Positions 1-9,273 of a stretch of DNA of 64,000 bases are shown in pieces. Below the pieces are notes generated by a model that saw only the letters and a program-made list of their open reading frames with translations, was not told the origin of the DNA and searched no databases. How positions within the stretch are numbered: the first letter of the stretch is position 1; every line of letters begins with the position of its first letter. Location: the NCBI RefSeq assembly GCF_009938165.1, contig NZ_AP019650.1:1240001-1304000 (forward strand). Reading direction: 5' to 3'. The stretch comes from Vibrio taketomensis (GTDB taxonomy: Bacteria; Pseudomonadota; Gammaproteobacteria; Enterobacterales; Vibrionaceae). A program made the translations under genes and the position numbers.

Positions 1-2
1 CT

Positions 3-935
3 TTACTTGGTGCCCGTCGACATCGATTGGAAGAGATGGCACTTGAAAGTGCCTCAGCACGCGCTGCATTACGTGGCATGAACGATCTAACCTTAATGCT
101 TGCAGGTGCTCAATTAGGTATTACTTTCTGTACGTTTGCACTTGGTGCAGTCACTAAGCCTGCCGTCGACCAATGGCTTGGCCCAGTGCTCCTTGCGGTC
201 GGATTACCTGATTGGCTGGCCGATGGTGCCGCATTTGGTCTGGCGCTATTTTTTGTCACCTTCCTGCATCTGGTTGTCGGTGAAATGGCGCCAAAATCAT
301 GGGCAATTGCCCACCCAGAAAAATCGGCGTTGGCGATTGGTGTTATTGCTCGTGCGTATGTGTGGCCGCTTCGCCCGCTGCTAAACTGGATCAACCGCAT
401 TGCCAACCGCTTGGTAAAAGCATCGGGAGTCGAGCCAGTTGAGAGTGCCGCTGTCGGCGGACAAGACATCAACACGATTAAGCAGTTAGTCGAGCACTCC
501 GGTGCCGTTGGCACGCTCAAACCAGACACTCAACGCCAGCTATCAAGTCTGATTGACCTCAGCTCGATTGCGGTAGAAAGCCTAGTAACTGAAGGGCAAG
601 TGATGGCGCATGTTGATCAAAATGCCACGATTGCCGAAGTTCGTGCGATTGCGATGGAATCTGGACACTTACGCATTTTGCTATTTGGCTCAAAAGGGCT
701 AAAACCACTGGTGGTTCACGTACGAGATACTCTGCTTGAACCAGTCGACAAAGCGGCAAAAGAAGTGGCGCGCAATGCGTATATTCTCGATGCTGAGACT
801 CCGGTTTACGAAGCGCTAGCACTAATGCGTAAAGCGAGCGTGCAGCTCGCAGTGGTGCGCAAAAATGGCGCCATGATTGGTGTCGTCACACTGGCCGATA
901 TTCTCAAACGAGTATTACCAACCAGCCAACAATAA
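3..935 (+). CDS. CNNM/CBS-domain membrane protein (HlyC/CorC family), 5' truncated
   Basis: The reading frame is open to the left edge, so the N-terminus lies outside the window; the TTG at 27 is internal, because the codons before it already encode family sequence (LLGARRHRLEE). The visible part starts inside the CNNM membrane domain (hydrophobic segments with the typical LMLAGAQLGIT motif, then a VVGEMAPKSWA motif) and ends with a cytoplasmic CBS pair (roughly residues 175-300, ending GVVTLADILKRVLP). Family members are linked to Mg2+/Co2+ efflux or are annotated as hemolysin-like; the substrate cannot be told here. A strong terminator follows directly. Confidence 0.85.
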   Translation, partial: LLGARRHRLEEMALESASARAALRGMNDLTLMLAGAQLGITFCTFALGAVTKPAVDQWLGPVLLAVGLPDWLADGAAFGLALFFVTFLHLVVGEMAPKSWAIAHPEKSALAIGVIARAYVWPLRPLLNWINRIANRLVKASGVEPVESAAVGGQDINTIKQLVEHSGAVGTLKPDTQRQLSSLIDLSSIAVESLVTEGQVMAHVDQNATIAEVRAIAMESGHLRILLFGSKGLKPLVVHVRDTLLEPVDKAAKEVARNAYILDAETPVYEALALMRKASVQLAVVRKNGAMIGVVTLADILKRVLPTSQQ

Positions 936-947
936 TCACCACGATTA

Positions 948-975
948 AGCCTCAGAGTCATTCTGAGGCTTTTTT
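948..975 (+). terminator. Rho-independent terminator of the CNNM/CBS gene
   Basis: Perfect 9-bp stem AGCCTCAGA / TCTGAGGCT with a 5-nt loop, followed by a run of T, 12 bases after the stop codon. Confidence 0.85.
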
Positions 976-1103
976 ATCGCCTTTCAGCGCTCCAACACGC
1001 TTTTTCGCTCTCAGTTAAAAAATCTTTCAAAAAACGCTTTACCTCAAGTTAAGTTGAGGTTTTAAAGTGCGTTCCAGTCGTCTTTACCCGCAAGGAAATT
1101 AAC

Positions 1104-1661
1104 ATGCAGACACTGGTTTTATTCTCCAGCGCCAATCCACAAGGCAATACCGCGAAAGTGGTTGAAAATGTGGCTAAGTACAGCGAAATTGAAGTGATTA
1201 ACATCGATAAGCTAACTATCTCTGCCTACAACTATCAAAATCAATATCCGGTGGATGATTTTTATCCTTTAGTTGAAAAAATGCTGCAAGCTGACAATAT
1301 TGTGTTTGCCTCACCGGTTTATTGGTCAGCGATGACGGCACCGATGAAACAACTGTTTGACCGCATTACTGAGCTAACCGATGTCAGCCACCTTAAACCG
1401 AAAGGACGTGCTTTAGCGGGCAAGTGTGGCTTTGTGATCGCCAGTTCGGCATCACCGCAAATGTGTGAAGTGTTTGAGCAAATGTTTGCTAAGTTTTTCC
1501 GATATTTTGATATGCACTACGCTGGCAAGTTGCATGCAAGTGGTGGTGACAAGGTCGTGATTGAACCCGGTGAATTGAGTGCATTTATTGCGGCTCTGAC
1601 AACAACAAAACCATCAAAACTACCAAAACCAGAACAAGCTTTGGCACCAGCCAACGCATAA
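1104..1661 (+). CDS. Flavodoxin-like NAD(P)H-dependent FMN oxidoreductase
   Basis: 185 aa. The N-terminus LVLFSSANPQGNTAKVV is the FMN phosphate-binding loop of the flavodoxin-like fold, and FASPVYWSAMTAPMKQLFDR (about residues 70-89) is the second flavin-contact loop of NADPH-dependent FMN reductases. No signal peptide, so cytoplasmic. AAGGAAATTAAC before the ATG is a good ribosome binding site. It lies 11 bases before the arylamine acetyltransferase, so the two are probably co-transcribed; together they suggest xenobiotic or quinone/aromatic detoxification (inference). The physiological substrate is unknown. Confidence 0.8.
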   Translation: MQTLVLFSSANPQGNTAKVVENVAKYSEIEVINIDKLTISAYNYQNQYPVDDFYPLVEKMLQADNIVFASPVYWSAMTAPMKQLFDRITELTDVSHLKPKGRALAGKCGFVIASSASPQMCEVFEQMFAKFFRYFDMHYAGKLHASGGDKVVIEPGELSAFIAALTTTKPSKLPKPEQALAPANA

Positions 1662-1672
1662 CCACTGAAATA

Positions 1673-2506
1673 ATGGACTTACAGTTAGCCATGAATACCC
1701 CAATTAAGCACTACCTAGCCGCGCTCGATATTCCAAACCCGCTGACGGGCTTAGAACGCGTCAACTATATGATTGCCAAACATCAAAGCTTGTTTGCGTT
1801 TAGCAGTGTCAATGTCGTACTCGAACGAGATCTGCCACTGGATATTGAATCGATTGTGGATCGCCTCGTAACCAAGCGCCAAGGCGGGTACTGCTTTGAA
1901 CATAACAAGCTGATGCAACTCGCACTTGAGGAGCTTGGGTACGAGGTACGCCCTATCCTTGCCCGTGTACTGTTAGATGGCAATGAGTTGAACCGCCGCT
2001 CACATCGCTTTACGCTGCTCACCATAAATAGCAAACAATATGTGGTTGATGTCGGCTTTGGTGTCGATACCCCACGAGAAGCACTGGCGCTCGAAAACCA
2101 AACCTATAGTTGGCATCAAAACCAAGTAAGAGTGGTTGTTCAGCAAGAACAACACTATCGCATTGAACAGTGGTATGAACAAAACTGGCGTACGTTGTAT
2201 CGCTTCGATTTAAGTGAAACCACCGAAAGTGACTGCGATGCGAGCCATTTCGTCACCCATCAGTTCCCGCAAAGCAACTTTGTGAACAACTTAGTTGTGT
2301 CAAACATTGCTGCTAAAAGTAGAAATTTGGTACGTAGATTAGAGTATTTTGCATATAACGATCAAAATGGCAGTGAAGAACAGCTGGTGATTACCTCAGC
2401 CGAACTGCTATACCAAATCCTCACAGAGAAAATGCAGTTAATACTTACCAAAGAAGACGCAGAACGCTTGTTTATCCATCAAACCGAGCGTGCCATCAAA
2501 GGCTAA
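1673..2506 (+). CDS. nat: Arylamine N-acetyltransferase
   Basis: 277 aa, the normal family length. The Cys-His-Asp triad is visible: Cys in KRQGGYCFEHN (about residue 72), His in SHRFTLL (about residue 112) and Asp in YVVDVGFG (about residue 127). The enzyme transfers acetyl from acetyl-CoA to arylamines and arylhydrazines in the cytoplasm. The start may be ATG 1673 or the in-frame ATG at 1691; neither has a strong Shine-Dalgarno, which fits translational coupling to the flavodoxin-like gene 11 bases upstream. Confidence 0.9.
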   Translation: MDLQLAMNTPIKHYLAALDIPNPLTGLERVNYMIAKHQSLFAFSSVNVVLERDLPLDIESIVDRLVTKRQGGYCFEHNKLMQLALEELGYEVRPILARVLLDGNELNRRSHRFTLLTINSKQYVVDVGFGVDTPREALALENQTYSWHQNQVRVVVQQEQHYRIEQWYEQNWRTLYRFDLSETTESDCDASHFVTHQFPQSNFVNNLVVSNIAAKSRNLVRRLEYFAYNDQNGSEEQLVITSAELLYQILTEKMQLILTKEDAERLFIHQTERAIKG

Positions 2507-2659
2507 ATGTGTGGTTATTGCACGGATGCAATAACCATATCTCACTATGAATACAGTTTTATAATTGGCAAAAATAATTAAATTTGGTGTAAAATTCGCT
2601 TTACACGCTGGGGTTTCCGTTCTAATTTAAATCATCTTTTATTAACAAGTGTATCAGTG

Positions 2660-2755
2660 ATGTTGCTAAATACTCATTACAATCAGATGCTTTCTGACAC
2701 TGCTCCCCACTCGGGTGCGGCTACACTTGTCTCTGTCGTTATCGTCATTATCTGA
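2660..2755 (+). CDS. Putative branched-chain amino acid leader peptide upstream of brnQ
   Basis: A 31-codon open frame (ATG 2660, TGA 2753-2755) ends with LVSVVIVII immediately before the stop. This is a Leu/Val/Ile-rich tail like those of ilv-type attenuator leader peptides. It sits about 110 bases before brnQ, a branched-chain amino acid transporter, in the same orientation, and a 9-bp perfect hairpin starts at its stop codon. Ribosome stalling on Val/Ile codons could therefore control brnQ expression. The codon bias and context are seen; the mechanism is inferred. Confidence 0.65.
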   Translation: MLLNTHYNQMLSDTAPHSGAATLVSVVIVII

Positions 2756-2782
2756 CGCTGACGACTTACTTATTCGTCAGCG
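2756..2782 (+). promoter_or_regulatory. Hairpin of the putative brnQ attenuator
   Basis: Perfect 9-bp stem CGCTGACGA / TCGTCAGCG with a 9-nt loop, beginning directly after the leader-peptide stop codon. No T-run follows, so it is not a classic intrinsic terminator. It could be a pause hairpin or half of a switch with the downstream CGGTGCTGGCGG segment. Confidence 0.5.
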
Positions 2783-2864
2783 GTGCTGGCGGATACGAAT
2801 ACAGAACTCACCCTCTTTCGACTCTTCCAGCAAACTGACCTAACACTCAAAGGGAGTAATTAGT

Positions 2865-4190
2865 TTGAACAGAAGAGAGCTTACCGCCATTGGTTTTATG
2901 ACCTTCGCCTTGTTTCTTGGCGCTGGTAACCTTATTTTTCCACCATTGATGGCGCAACAAGCCGGCGACAACTGGTTATTGGCAATCGCAGGTTTTCTGG
3001 TAACTGCGGTTGGTTTGCCTGCACTCGCACTACTGATTTTGTCGCGTCTACCAAGTGTTGAGCATCTTGCTGCTGGCCTACCAAAATGGATGGACCGTAG
3101 TTTCTGGATGCTGATTTTCATCACTATCGGCCCTGCATTTGCACTGCCTCGTGCAGTAACCGTGGCTTATGAAATGGGGATTAAACCGTTTTACTCCGGC
3201 AATGGCCTACTGCTGTTTTCTGCGATTTTCTGCGGTTTGACACTACTACTTGCACTTAAACCTGGTCAGTTGGTGCATTACATTGGCAAGGTAATGACGC
3301 CAGCGCTTATTCTTATGCTGACTGCACTCACTCTGTTTGCGCTGTTTAACCCGTTGGGTGATGCTTCTGAGGCCATCGACACTTACCAAAAAGCGCCAGT
3401 CATAAATGGTTTAACTCAAGGCTATATGACGCTCGACGCCCTTGCTGCCTTAGTATTTGGTTGGGTAATCATCAATGCTGTTCGCACGGCGAGCGCCTCT
3501 AAACCTGAATCAAGCCAACGTAATATCACTGTTATCATCGCAATTTATGCGCTGTTGATGTCGCTATGCTACCTATCGATGGGTTATTTAGGTGCGACGT
3601 CTTCTGATATCGCAGCCAATGCGAGCAACGGCGGTGCAATTCTAGCGGCGTATGCTGTGGGTCAGTTTGGTTTCGTTGGTAAAGTGATGTTAGCGGTGAT
3701 TACGCTGCTGGCCTGTTTAACAACCACGGTAGGCATCACAACGGCAAACGCCCACTATCTGAAAAACACGTATGGCGTGAAGTTTGCGCTCAGTGCAGCG
3801 GGTATTTCCCTATTAACGGCCATCATCTCAAATGTCGGCCTAGAAACACTGATTCAAGTGAGCTTACCGCTCATTCTGATTCTGTGCCCAATGGCGATTG
3901 CACTCGTGATGGTTGTGGTTTTGCTACCGAATAAATCGACTAACGGCAAACGTACTATCTCTAAAAGCCAAACCTTTACTGTTACCATCGCTGCACTGTT
4001 TGGCACCTTAGATGCATTTATGATCGTGGGTAAACTGCCTAGCTCAATCATGGCGTTTGGCCAACAATGGTTACCATTGTTTAATGAAAACTTATCGTGG
4101 TTGATGCCTGTGATCATCACCATGTTCGTATTCAAAGCTGCTCGTCAGCTCTCGCAAAATCAACAAGCCGAGACAGCAAGCGCTCAATGA
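2865..4190 (+). CDS. brnQ: Branched-chain amino acid:cation symporter BrnQ
   Basis: 441 aa with about 12 hydrophobic segments. The N-terminus (TAIGFMTFALFLGAGNLIFPP) is the hallmark of LIVCS-family Leu/Ile/Val importers of the inner membrane. The start is TTG 2865, preceded by AAAGGGAG. A leader peptide rich in Leu/Val/Ile lies upstream and a terminator downstream, so it is a single-gene unit whose expression probably follows branched-chain amino acid supply. Confidence 0.92.
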   Translation: MNRRELTAIGFMTFALFLGAGNLIFPPLMAQQAGDNWLLAIAGFLVTAVGLPALALLILSRLPSVEHLAAGLPKWMDRSFWMLIFITIGPAFALPRAVTVAYEMGIKPFYSGNGLLLFSAIFCGLTLLLALKPGQLVHYIGKVMTPALILMLTALTLFALFNPLGDASEAIDTYQKAPVINGLTQGYMTLDALAALVFGWVIINAVRTASASKPESSQRNITVIIAIYALLMSLCYLSMGYLGATSSDIAANASNGGAILAAYAVGQFGFVGKVMLAVITLLACLTTTVGITTANAHYLKNTYGVKFALSAAGISLLTAIISNVGLETLIQVSLPLILILCPMAIALVMVVVLLPNKSTNGKRTISKSQTFTVTIAALFGTLDAFMIVGKLPSSIMAFGQQWLPLFNENLSWLMPVIITMFVFKAARQLSQNQQAETASAQ

Positions 4191-4205
4191 TTGCTTGAAT
4201 AAACA

Positions 4206-4240
4206 AAAACCCCCAGCCTATTTGGGCTTGGGGGTTTGTT
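4206..4240. terminator. Bidirectional terminator between brnQ and the EF-G-like gene
   Basis: AAACCCCCA...TGGGGGTTT type hairpin lies between two convergent genes, with A/T runs on both sides. Confidence 0.75.
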
Positions 4241-4259
4241 ATTTGGAATCGTAGTCGAC

Positions 4260-6278
4260 CTATTCTACTGGTTGCTCACAGACTCGTTTTTGCACTAAAG
4301 GAGGTGCCGGCTCATAGTGACTCAACGACATGTTAAAACTGCCCTCTCCGCCCGTTATCGCGCGTAATCGCCGCGCATAATCTTGTAACTCGTTGGCCGG
4401 AGATTTCGCTCGTAATAGCGTAAAATTACCATCAACGGGTTCCGTTCCTTCAATTAAGCCTCGATTTGCAGAAAGATCACCAGACACGTCCCCTACATTA
4501 GTCGTTGGTATGCATAGTTCCAATTGTACTATCGGCTCAAGTACTATCGGATCGGCATTATGGATAGCGTCTAAGAATGCTTTTTTACCTGCAATCACGA
4601 ACGCAATTTCTTTTGAATCTACGGAATGGTACTTACCATCATAAACCGTAACCTCAACATCTTTGATCGGATTGCCTGAAATCGCCCCTTCCTCCAATGC
4701 TTGCAGTATGCCTTTTTCTACCGCAGGAATAAGAGAGGTTGGAATAGAGCCACCCACGACTTTATTGATAAATTGGAAGCCGCCTCCGCGCTCTAGTGGC
4801 TTAACCCGCAATTGCACTTCACCAAACTGCCCGGCGCCACCACTTTGTTTTTTATGACGGTAATGCCCTTCAGCCGGTTTGGTAATGGTTTCAAAGTACT
4901 CAACACTTGGGGTCGACGTTTCCACTTCAAGCTTATATACACTGGCCATTTTTTCTAAGGCAATTTTCAGATGGAACTCCCCTTGCCCACTTAAAATGGT
5001 TTCATTGGTACGCGCGCGATGTTCAACGCGAAGAGAAGGATCTTCACTGACGATTTTGTTGAGTACATCCCCCAGTTTTTGCTCATCACCACGTTTAATC
5101 GGTTTTAGACATAATGAATACATCGACGCTGGGAAATTCAATGTTTTTAGTTTTACGCCATCTTCTTCATGCGAGTCATGGACAATAGCGTCAAACTCCA
5201 GCTCATCTACTTTCGCTAATACACAGAAATCCCCGGCTAACGCCTTGCTAATCTCAGTGCGGTTCTTGCCTTGCAATTGATATAGATGCCCAACTTTAAA
5301 CGCTTTATTACTTTCTCCAACATAGAGTTGGCTACCCGCATGAATTTCGCCTTGATAGACACGCAAATAAGCGAGCTTACCCATATAAGGGTCAACACTC
5401 ACCTTGTAAACGTGCGCCACACTGTGCTCTAAGGTGTCACAGTTCACTTTAATCATTTTACCGTTTTTCTCTAGCAGTGGCGGGTTACCTTCATTTGGCA
5501 TGGGCATGATTTCAGCCATTGTTCTCAACAGTAACTCCACACCAGCCCCAGTTTGAGCTGAGACAAAACAAATTGGAATTACATGGCCTGTTCTCAGAGC
5601 TTCCTCAAATGGATCGTGCAGTTGTTCAGGTGTCAGCTCAGAGCCTTGCTCTAAATAAAGCTCCATTAATTCTTCATCAACCTCAATGACCTGATCAATC
5701 AAGGTTTCGTGTGTCGCTTCAACACTAGAGATCAGAGTCGCTTGCTCTGTCTGTGGTTCAAAATAGCAATCCACCACAGATTGAGCATCGGCCGATGGCA
5801 AGTTGATCGGCAAACAATTATCACCAAAATGTTCAAAAATGCTTTCCATCAGCGCTTCTAACTGACCGCCATGGTTATCCAGTTTGTTGATGATGATCAT
5901 TTGACACATCTGCCGATCTTTAGCAAAAGCAAAAATACGTTCAGAGGTTTGGTTGATGGGCAATTGTGGGTCAATGATTAATGCGGTGGTTTCTACAGCG
6001 GGAAAGACACTCAGCGTTCGTCCGAGTAATTCATTTTGCCCGGGAGTATCGATAATATTGAGACGGTGTTCCTGCCAACTGAGGGCGACGGGTGTCGCTT
6101 CGATACTGTGTTGATATTGAATAGATTGATCGTCAAAGTCGGTGACGGTATCGCCTTTTTCGACACAGCCTAAATGAGTGGTGGATTGGCAGGTAAACAG
6201 CAGCTTTTCGATTAAAGTCGTTTTACCCGTTCCCGTTTGGCCGACAAAAGCGATATTGCGGATTCTATTGATGGGCAT
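4260..6278 (-). CDS. Elongation factor G-like translational GTPase
   Basis: 672 aa. The G1 motif GQTGTGKTTL is near residue 13, G3 DTPGQ near 78 and G4 NKLD near 130; then come EF-G domains II-V, with the domain IV/V region rich in family motifs (GEFHLKIALE, GGAGQFGEV). It resembles the EF-G-like/EFG-II paralogs rather than the str-operon fusA: it stands alone here with no ribosomal protein genes, and the G1 loop differs from the canonical AHIDAGKTT. TAAGGAGGCTCTATG gives a strong ribosome binding site. A role in ribosome recycling, rescue or stress translation is likely but not shown. Confidence 0.85.
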   Translation of the reverse strand: MPINRIRNIAFVGQTGTGKTTLIEKLLFTCQSTTHLGCVEKGDTVTDFDDQSIQYQHSIEATPVALSWQEHRLNIIDTPGQNELLGRTLSVFPAVETTALIIDPQLPINQTSERIFAFAKDRQMCQMIIINKLDNHGGQLEALMESIFEHFGDNCLPINLPSADAQSVVDCYFEPQTEQATLISSVEATHETLIDQVIEVDEELMELYLEQGSELTPEQLHDPFEEALRTGHVIPICFVSAQTGAGVELLLRTMAEIMPMPNEGNPPLLEKNGKMIKVNCDTLEHSVAHVYKVSVDPYMGKLAYLRVYQGEIHAGSQLYVGESNKAFKVGHLYQLQGKNRTEISKALAGDFCVLAKVDELEFDAIVHDSHEEDGVKLKTLNFPASMYSLCLKPIKRGDEQKLGDVLNKIVSEDPSLRVEHRARTNETILSGQGEFHLKIALEKMASVYKLEVETSTPSVEYFETITKPAEGHYRHKKQSGGAGQFGEVQLRVKPLERGGGFQFINKVVGGSIPTSLIPAVEKGILQALEEGAISGNPIKDVEVTVYDGKYHSVDSKEIAFVIAGKKAFLDAIHNADPIVLEPIVQLELCIPTTNVGDVSGDLSANRGLIEGTEPVDGNFTLLRAKSPANELQDYARRLRAITGGEGSFNMSLSHYEPAPPLVQKRVCEQPVE

Positions 6279-6541
6279 AGAGCCTCCTTACAAATGACAC
6301 GTCGAACGGAGTTAACGCAGCAATGCGTACTCAGTTCTAAGGTAAACCTGAAGTCAGGTTACGAACGGCATTGAATCGGCGGGATTACCGCCCCATCGTC
6401 TGCCATGTCATTTTTCGGATCACTCCATGCATATCCCCACCAAATATAAGGTTGATGATAAGTCATCTAAGCATGGCTCAATATCCACACAATTTATGTG
6501 ACTAATTTCATTTTATTTGAGAGAGATATCTATCTTTCGGT

Positions 6542-7291
6542 TTATTCCGCGATTACAAATTCTATGTCGTTGTATTCGTAATAATTGCTTGGTAATTGAT
6601 TGGTGACAATTGAATTGATGCCTTTCAAATCCACAAAACATGAGAGTGATTTTTTATTGAATTTCTCGCCATCACAACATACTACCACGCGTGTCGCTTG
6701 CTCACACATCAAACGTTTAGTTTTACCCAGTGAGATATCGGCGGCAAATGCGCCTTGTGGGTTAATCGCGTTAACCCCGATAAATGCAATATCAACGTTA
6801 AGCGTTTTCAACACCGCATCATAATAATCGTGATAGGTGCAGTGGTATTGGTTCTTAACGAAACCACCTAAAAAGTAGAGCTTAATACCGTCGAACAGTT
6901 CCAAAATCTTGGCGATCTCAAAATCGTTGGTGATCACGGTAAGGTTTTTCTTGTCTTTTAAGGCACTGGCAATATGCACCGTGGTGGTTCCGGTATCGAG
7001 TAACACCACTTGATTGTGCTGAATTAAGGCCGCGCATTTTTTACCGATGCGAATCTTGTCGACTTTATTGGTATCACTGCGGGAATCAGAATTAACTTCA
7101 ACTTGAATTTTACTCTTCGACATCGCACCGCCATAGGTTCGGTCTAACAGCTCTTTGGCTTCAAGTTTTTTTAAATCGTTACGAATTGTCGCTTTGGTAA
7201 CAGAAAATTGGCTTGCGAGATCATCTACCGTCACTTTGCCAAACTGCTCAATTGCTTCAAGAATTAGTAGGTGTCGTTCTTCTGCAAACAT
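6542..7291 (-). CDS. DeoR-family transcriptional repressor of the adjacent sugar cluster
   Basis: About 249 aa from ATG 7291; a TTG four codons upstream is a weaker alternative, since GGATGG is well placed for the ATG. The N-terminal DeoR helix-turn-helix (EERHLLILEAIEQFGKVTVDD, then VTKATIRNDLKKL) is followed by a sugar-phosphate sensing domain with LLDTGTTTVHIA and the ending typical of GlpR/DeoR proteins. It lies last in a run of minus-strand sugar genes behind a hairpin terminator, so it is probably expressed by read-through or its own weak promoter. The effector is presumably a phosphorylated sugar made by the kinase of this cluster. Confidence 0.85.
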   Translation of the reverse strand: MFAEERHLLILEAIEQFGKVTVDDLASQFSVTKATIRNDLKKLEAKELLDRTYGGAMSKSKIQVEVNSDSRSDTNKVDKIRIGKKCAALIQHNQVVLLDTGTTTVHIASALKDKKNLTVITNDFEIAKILELFDGIKLYFLGGFVKNQYHCTYHDYYDAVLKTLNVDIAFIGVNAINPQGAFAADISLGKTKRLMCEQATRVVVCCDGEKFNKKSLSCFVDLKGINSIVTNQLPSNYYEYNDIEFVIAE

Positions 7292-7303
7292 GGTTCCATC
7301 CAA

Positions 7304-7327
7304 AAAAAAGTGGGCAAGCCCACTTTT
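7304..7327 (-). terminator. Terminator of the VOC-protein gene, overlapping the deoR-type leader
   Basis: On the minus strand AAGTGGGC-TT-GCCCACTT is followed by a run of T. It sits between the VOC gene and the regulator and ends just before the regulator's ribosome binding site, so it should reduce regulator expression from the upstream operon. Confidence 0.75.
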
Positions 7328-7338
7328 GTTTTCATTCG

Positions 7339-7734
7339 TTATTTGAACTGGTCAAATTCTATCATTTCACCATTTGGACCTTCAATCATAATGTAGGTCA
7401 CGCCGTTTTCACCAAACGGTAAATCAGTGTCTGGCACCGCGAGAGGAATGCCTTTGTCAGCAAGGTTAGCTTTTACTTCGGCCAGGTTTTCAACCCCAAT
7501 AGCAAAGTGATGAATCGCGCCCGCTTTACCTGCGACTGGCTCTTGATCCAATTGGTATAATTCAATCAATGTTTTGCCAAAGGCGAGAAAAGCAATGTGG
7601 TTGTTCCCCCCTTTACCCGATTCCAAACTATGACGCTCAACCACGCTAAAACCGACATCTTGGTAGAACTTCTCACTGGTGGCAATATTCGAAACAGGAA
7701 TACCAATATGGCCTGCAAAATCCGTTAATTTCAT
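7339..7734 (-). CDS. VOC-superfamily (glyoxalase I-like) protein
   Basis: 131 aa with two beta-alpha-beta-beta-beta modules. Candidate metal ligands are visible: His9 in AGHIGIPV, Glu in LIELYQL (about 58), His in IHHFAIGV (about 76) and Glu in EMIEFDQF (about 127). These are the ligand positions of lactoylglutathione lyase and related epimerases. The start codon lies 17 bases after the FGGY-kinase stop, so it belongs to the sugar operon, where it may act as an epimerase/isomerase or detoxify an aldehyde by-product. The substrate is not determinable. Confidence 0.75.
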   Translation of the reverse strand: MKLTDFAGHIGIPVSNIATSEKFYQDVGFSVVERHSLESGKGGNNHIAFLAFGKTLIELYQLDQEPVAGKAGAIHHFAIGVENLAEVKANLADKGIPLAVPDTDLPFGENGVTYIMIEGPNGEMIEFDQFK

Positions 7735-7751
7735 CTTCTTTTCCTTAAGAG

Positions 7752-9245
7752 TTATGCCAGAGAATCGAGATTATCGAGCGCATCGTAAAAGTTCTGCGAT
7801 TGCTCATACAGCGCGTTAAACAGTTCATATTCTTTGGCGTAGAACTCCACCCAAGCAGGGTTTGGTAAGATTTCACGCTCAAATTGCACGGTTTGCTCTA
7901 CCGCTTGTTCGATAGATTGGTACAAACCAACGCCCAAACCCGCGATCATTGCACAGCCTAATACGCCATTCTCTTCTGCTTTCGTTTTGACGATTGGTCG
8001 GTTGTAAATTGAGGCTTTAATCTCCAGCCAAAAATCGTCTTTCGCACCACCACCTGAAGCAATAAAGTAATCCACATTGCTGTTCATCAAGTCAATGTTG
8101 CGCTTAGCGGCAAAGGCTACGCCTTCCATCACCGCGCGATAGAGATCTTTTGCTCGATGCTTACGCGCTAAGCCAAAAAACTGAGCGCGAGAGTTGGTTT
8201 TATTGGAATTACGCTCGCCCGTTAGGTAAGGCAAGAAAATAAGCGAGTTAGCGCCAACCGGTGACTGTTTCGCTAATTCCACTAACTCTGCGTAAGAGAT
8301 AGCATTATCTTGCAGCGCCAATCTTGCCCAGCGCATTGCATCGCCACCCGCATCGAGAATGCTAAATGTTCCCCAAGCAGGGTTCGCAAGATGCAGGTTG
8401 TTGAGCAGTAGATTGTCTGAAGGCGTATCCGTTACCACGGTGATAAGTGTTGAAGTCCCTGTACTGTCCGAGGCTTGACCAACTTTATGTACACCCGAAC
8501 CAAGTAGCGTCGCGGCAAAATCTGAAGTGCCCGCAACCACAGGTGTGCCTTGTGGGATTAAGGTTTCTTGCGCAGCAGTTTCCGTCACTTCACCGATGAC
8601 ATCTGTTGCTAAGTAGATGTTTGGCAAAATCTCACGAGGAATACCAGTCAATTCCAACACGGCATCACTGTATTCGCGAGTGTGATGATCCATCAAGTAG
8701 AAGCAAGAGGCTTCGCTATAATCGGTCGCGATAGTGCCACTCAATTTGTAGTTGATGAAATCTTTCGGCATCACGACTTTGGCTATTTTGCTCCACACTT
8801 CAGGAAGGTTCTCACGCACCCACATGAGTTTGAAACCTGACCAAGCCGTCGTTGGAGGGTTGTTGACGATCTTCGCCAACTCTTCTGGCTGAGTACGAGC
8901 TTTGAATTCTTGAACAACGCTTTCGGTGCGTTTGTCATTCCATAAAATCGCACTGTCGATCGCCAATTCACCCTCAGCATCGAGTAATACCGTGCCATGC
9001 ATTTGACCGCATGAAGCGACTGCCGCGATACGCGCTAACTTATCTGCATGTTTTGAAAGTAATTCGCGAGTGCAGTTGGTGGCACCTTGCCACCAAGAGG
9101 AAGGGCTTTGCTCTGACCAACCAATGTGAGGGGTAATTTGATCATGTTCTTTTTGAACGATGTCGATAATGTGTCCAGTTTGATCAACAAGCGCAGCACG
9201 TACACTGCCTGTTCCGACATCAATCGCTAAAACGATATCTTTCAT
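7752..9245 (-). CDS. FGGY-family carbohydrate kinase (xylulokinase-like)
   Basis: 497 aa from ATG 9245 (MKDIVLAIDVGTGSVRAALVD), the start that matches the family N-terminus and has an upstream CAGGTC. The DVGTGSVRA phosphate-1 loop, the DSTGTSTL segment near residue 235 and the ASGGGAKDDFWLEI adenosine/signature motif near 410 are intact. FGGY kinases phosphorylate pentoses, pentitols or deoxysugars; the substrate cannot be assigned by reading. Context: DeoC-type aldolase upstream, VOC protein and DeoR repressor downstream, and FucP-type permease and aldo/keto reductase nearby, so it is the activating step of one sugar pathway. Confidence 0.85.
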   Translation of the reverse strand: MKDIVLAIDVGTGSVRAALVDQTGHIIDIVQKEHDQITPHIGWSEQSPSSWWQGATNCTRELLSKHADKLARIAAVASCGQMHGTVLLDAEGELAIDSAILWNDKRTESVVQEFKARTQPEELAKIVNNPPTTAWSGFKLMWVRENLPEVWSKIAKVVMPKDFINYKLSGTIATDYSEASCFYLMDHHTREYSDAVLELTGIPREILPNIYLATDVIGEVTETAAQETLIPQGTPVVAGTSDFAATLLGSGVHKVGQASDSTGTSTLITVVTDTPSDNLLLNNLHLANPAWGTFSILDAGGDAMRWARLALQDNAISYAELVELAKQSPVGANSLIFLPYLTGERNSNKTNSRAQFFGLARKHRAKDLYRAVMEGVAFAAKRNIDLMNSNVDYFIASGGGAKDDFWLEIKASIYNRPIVKTKAEENGVLGCAMIAGLGVGLYQSIEQAVEQTVQFEREILPNPAWVEFYAKEYELFNALYEQSQNFYDALDNLDSLA

Positions 9246-9273
9246 ATTGACCTGCCTTGTTTCGTTATTGTGT

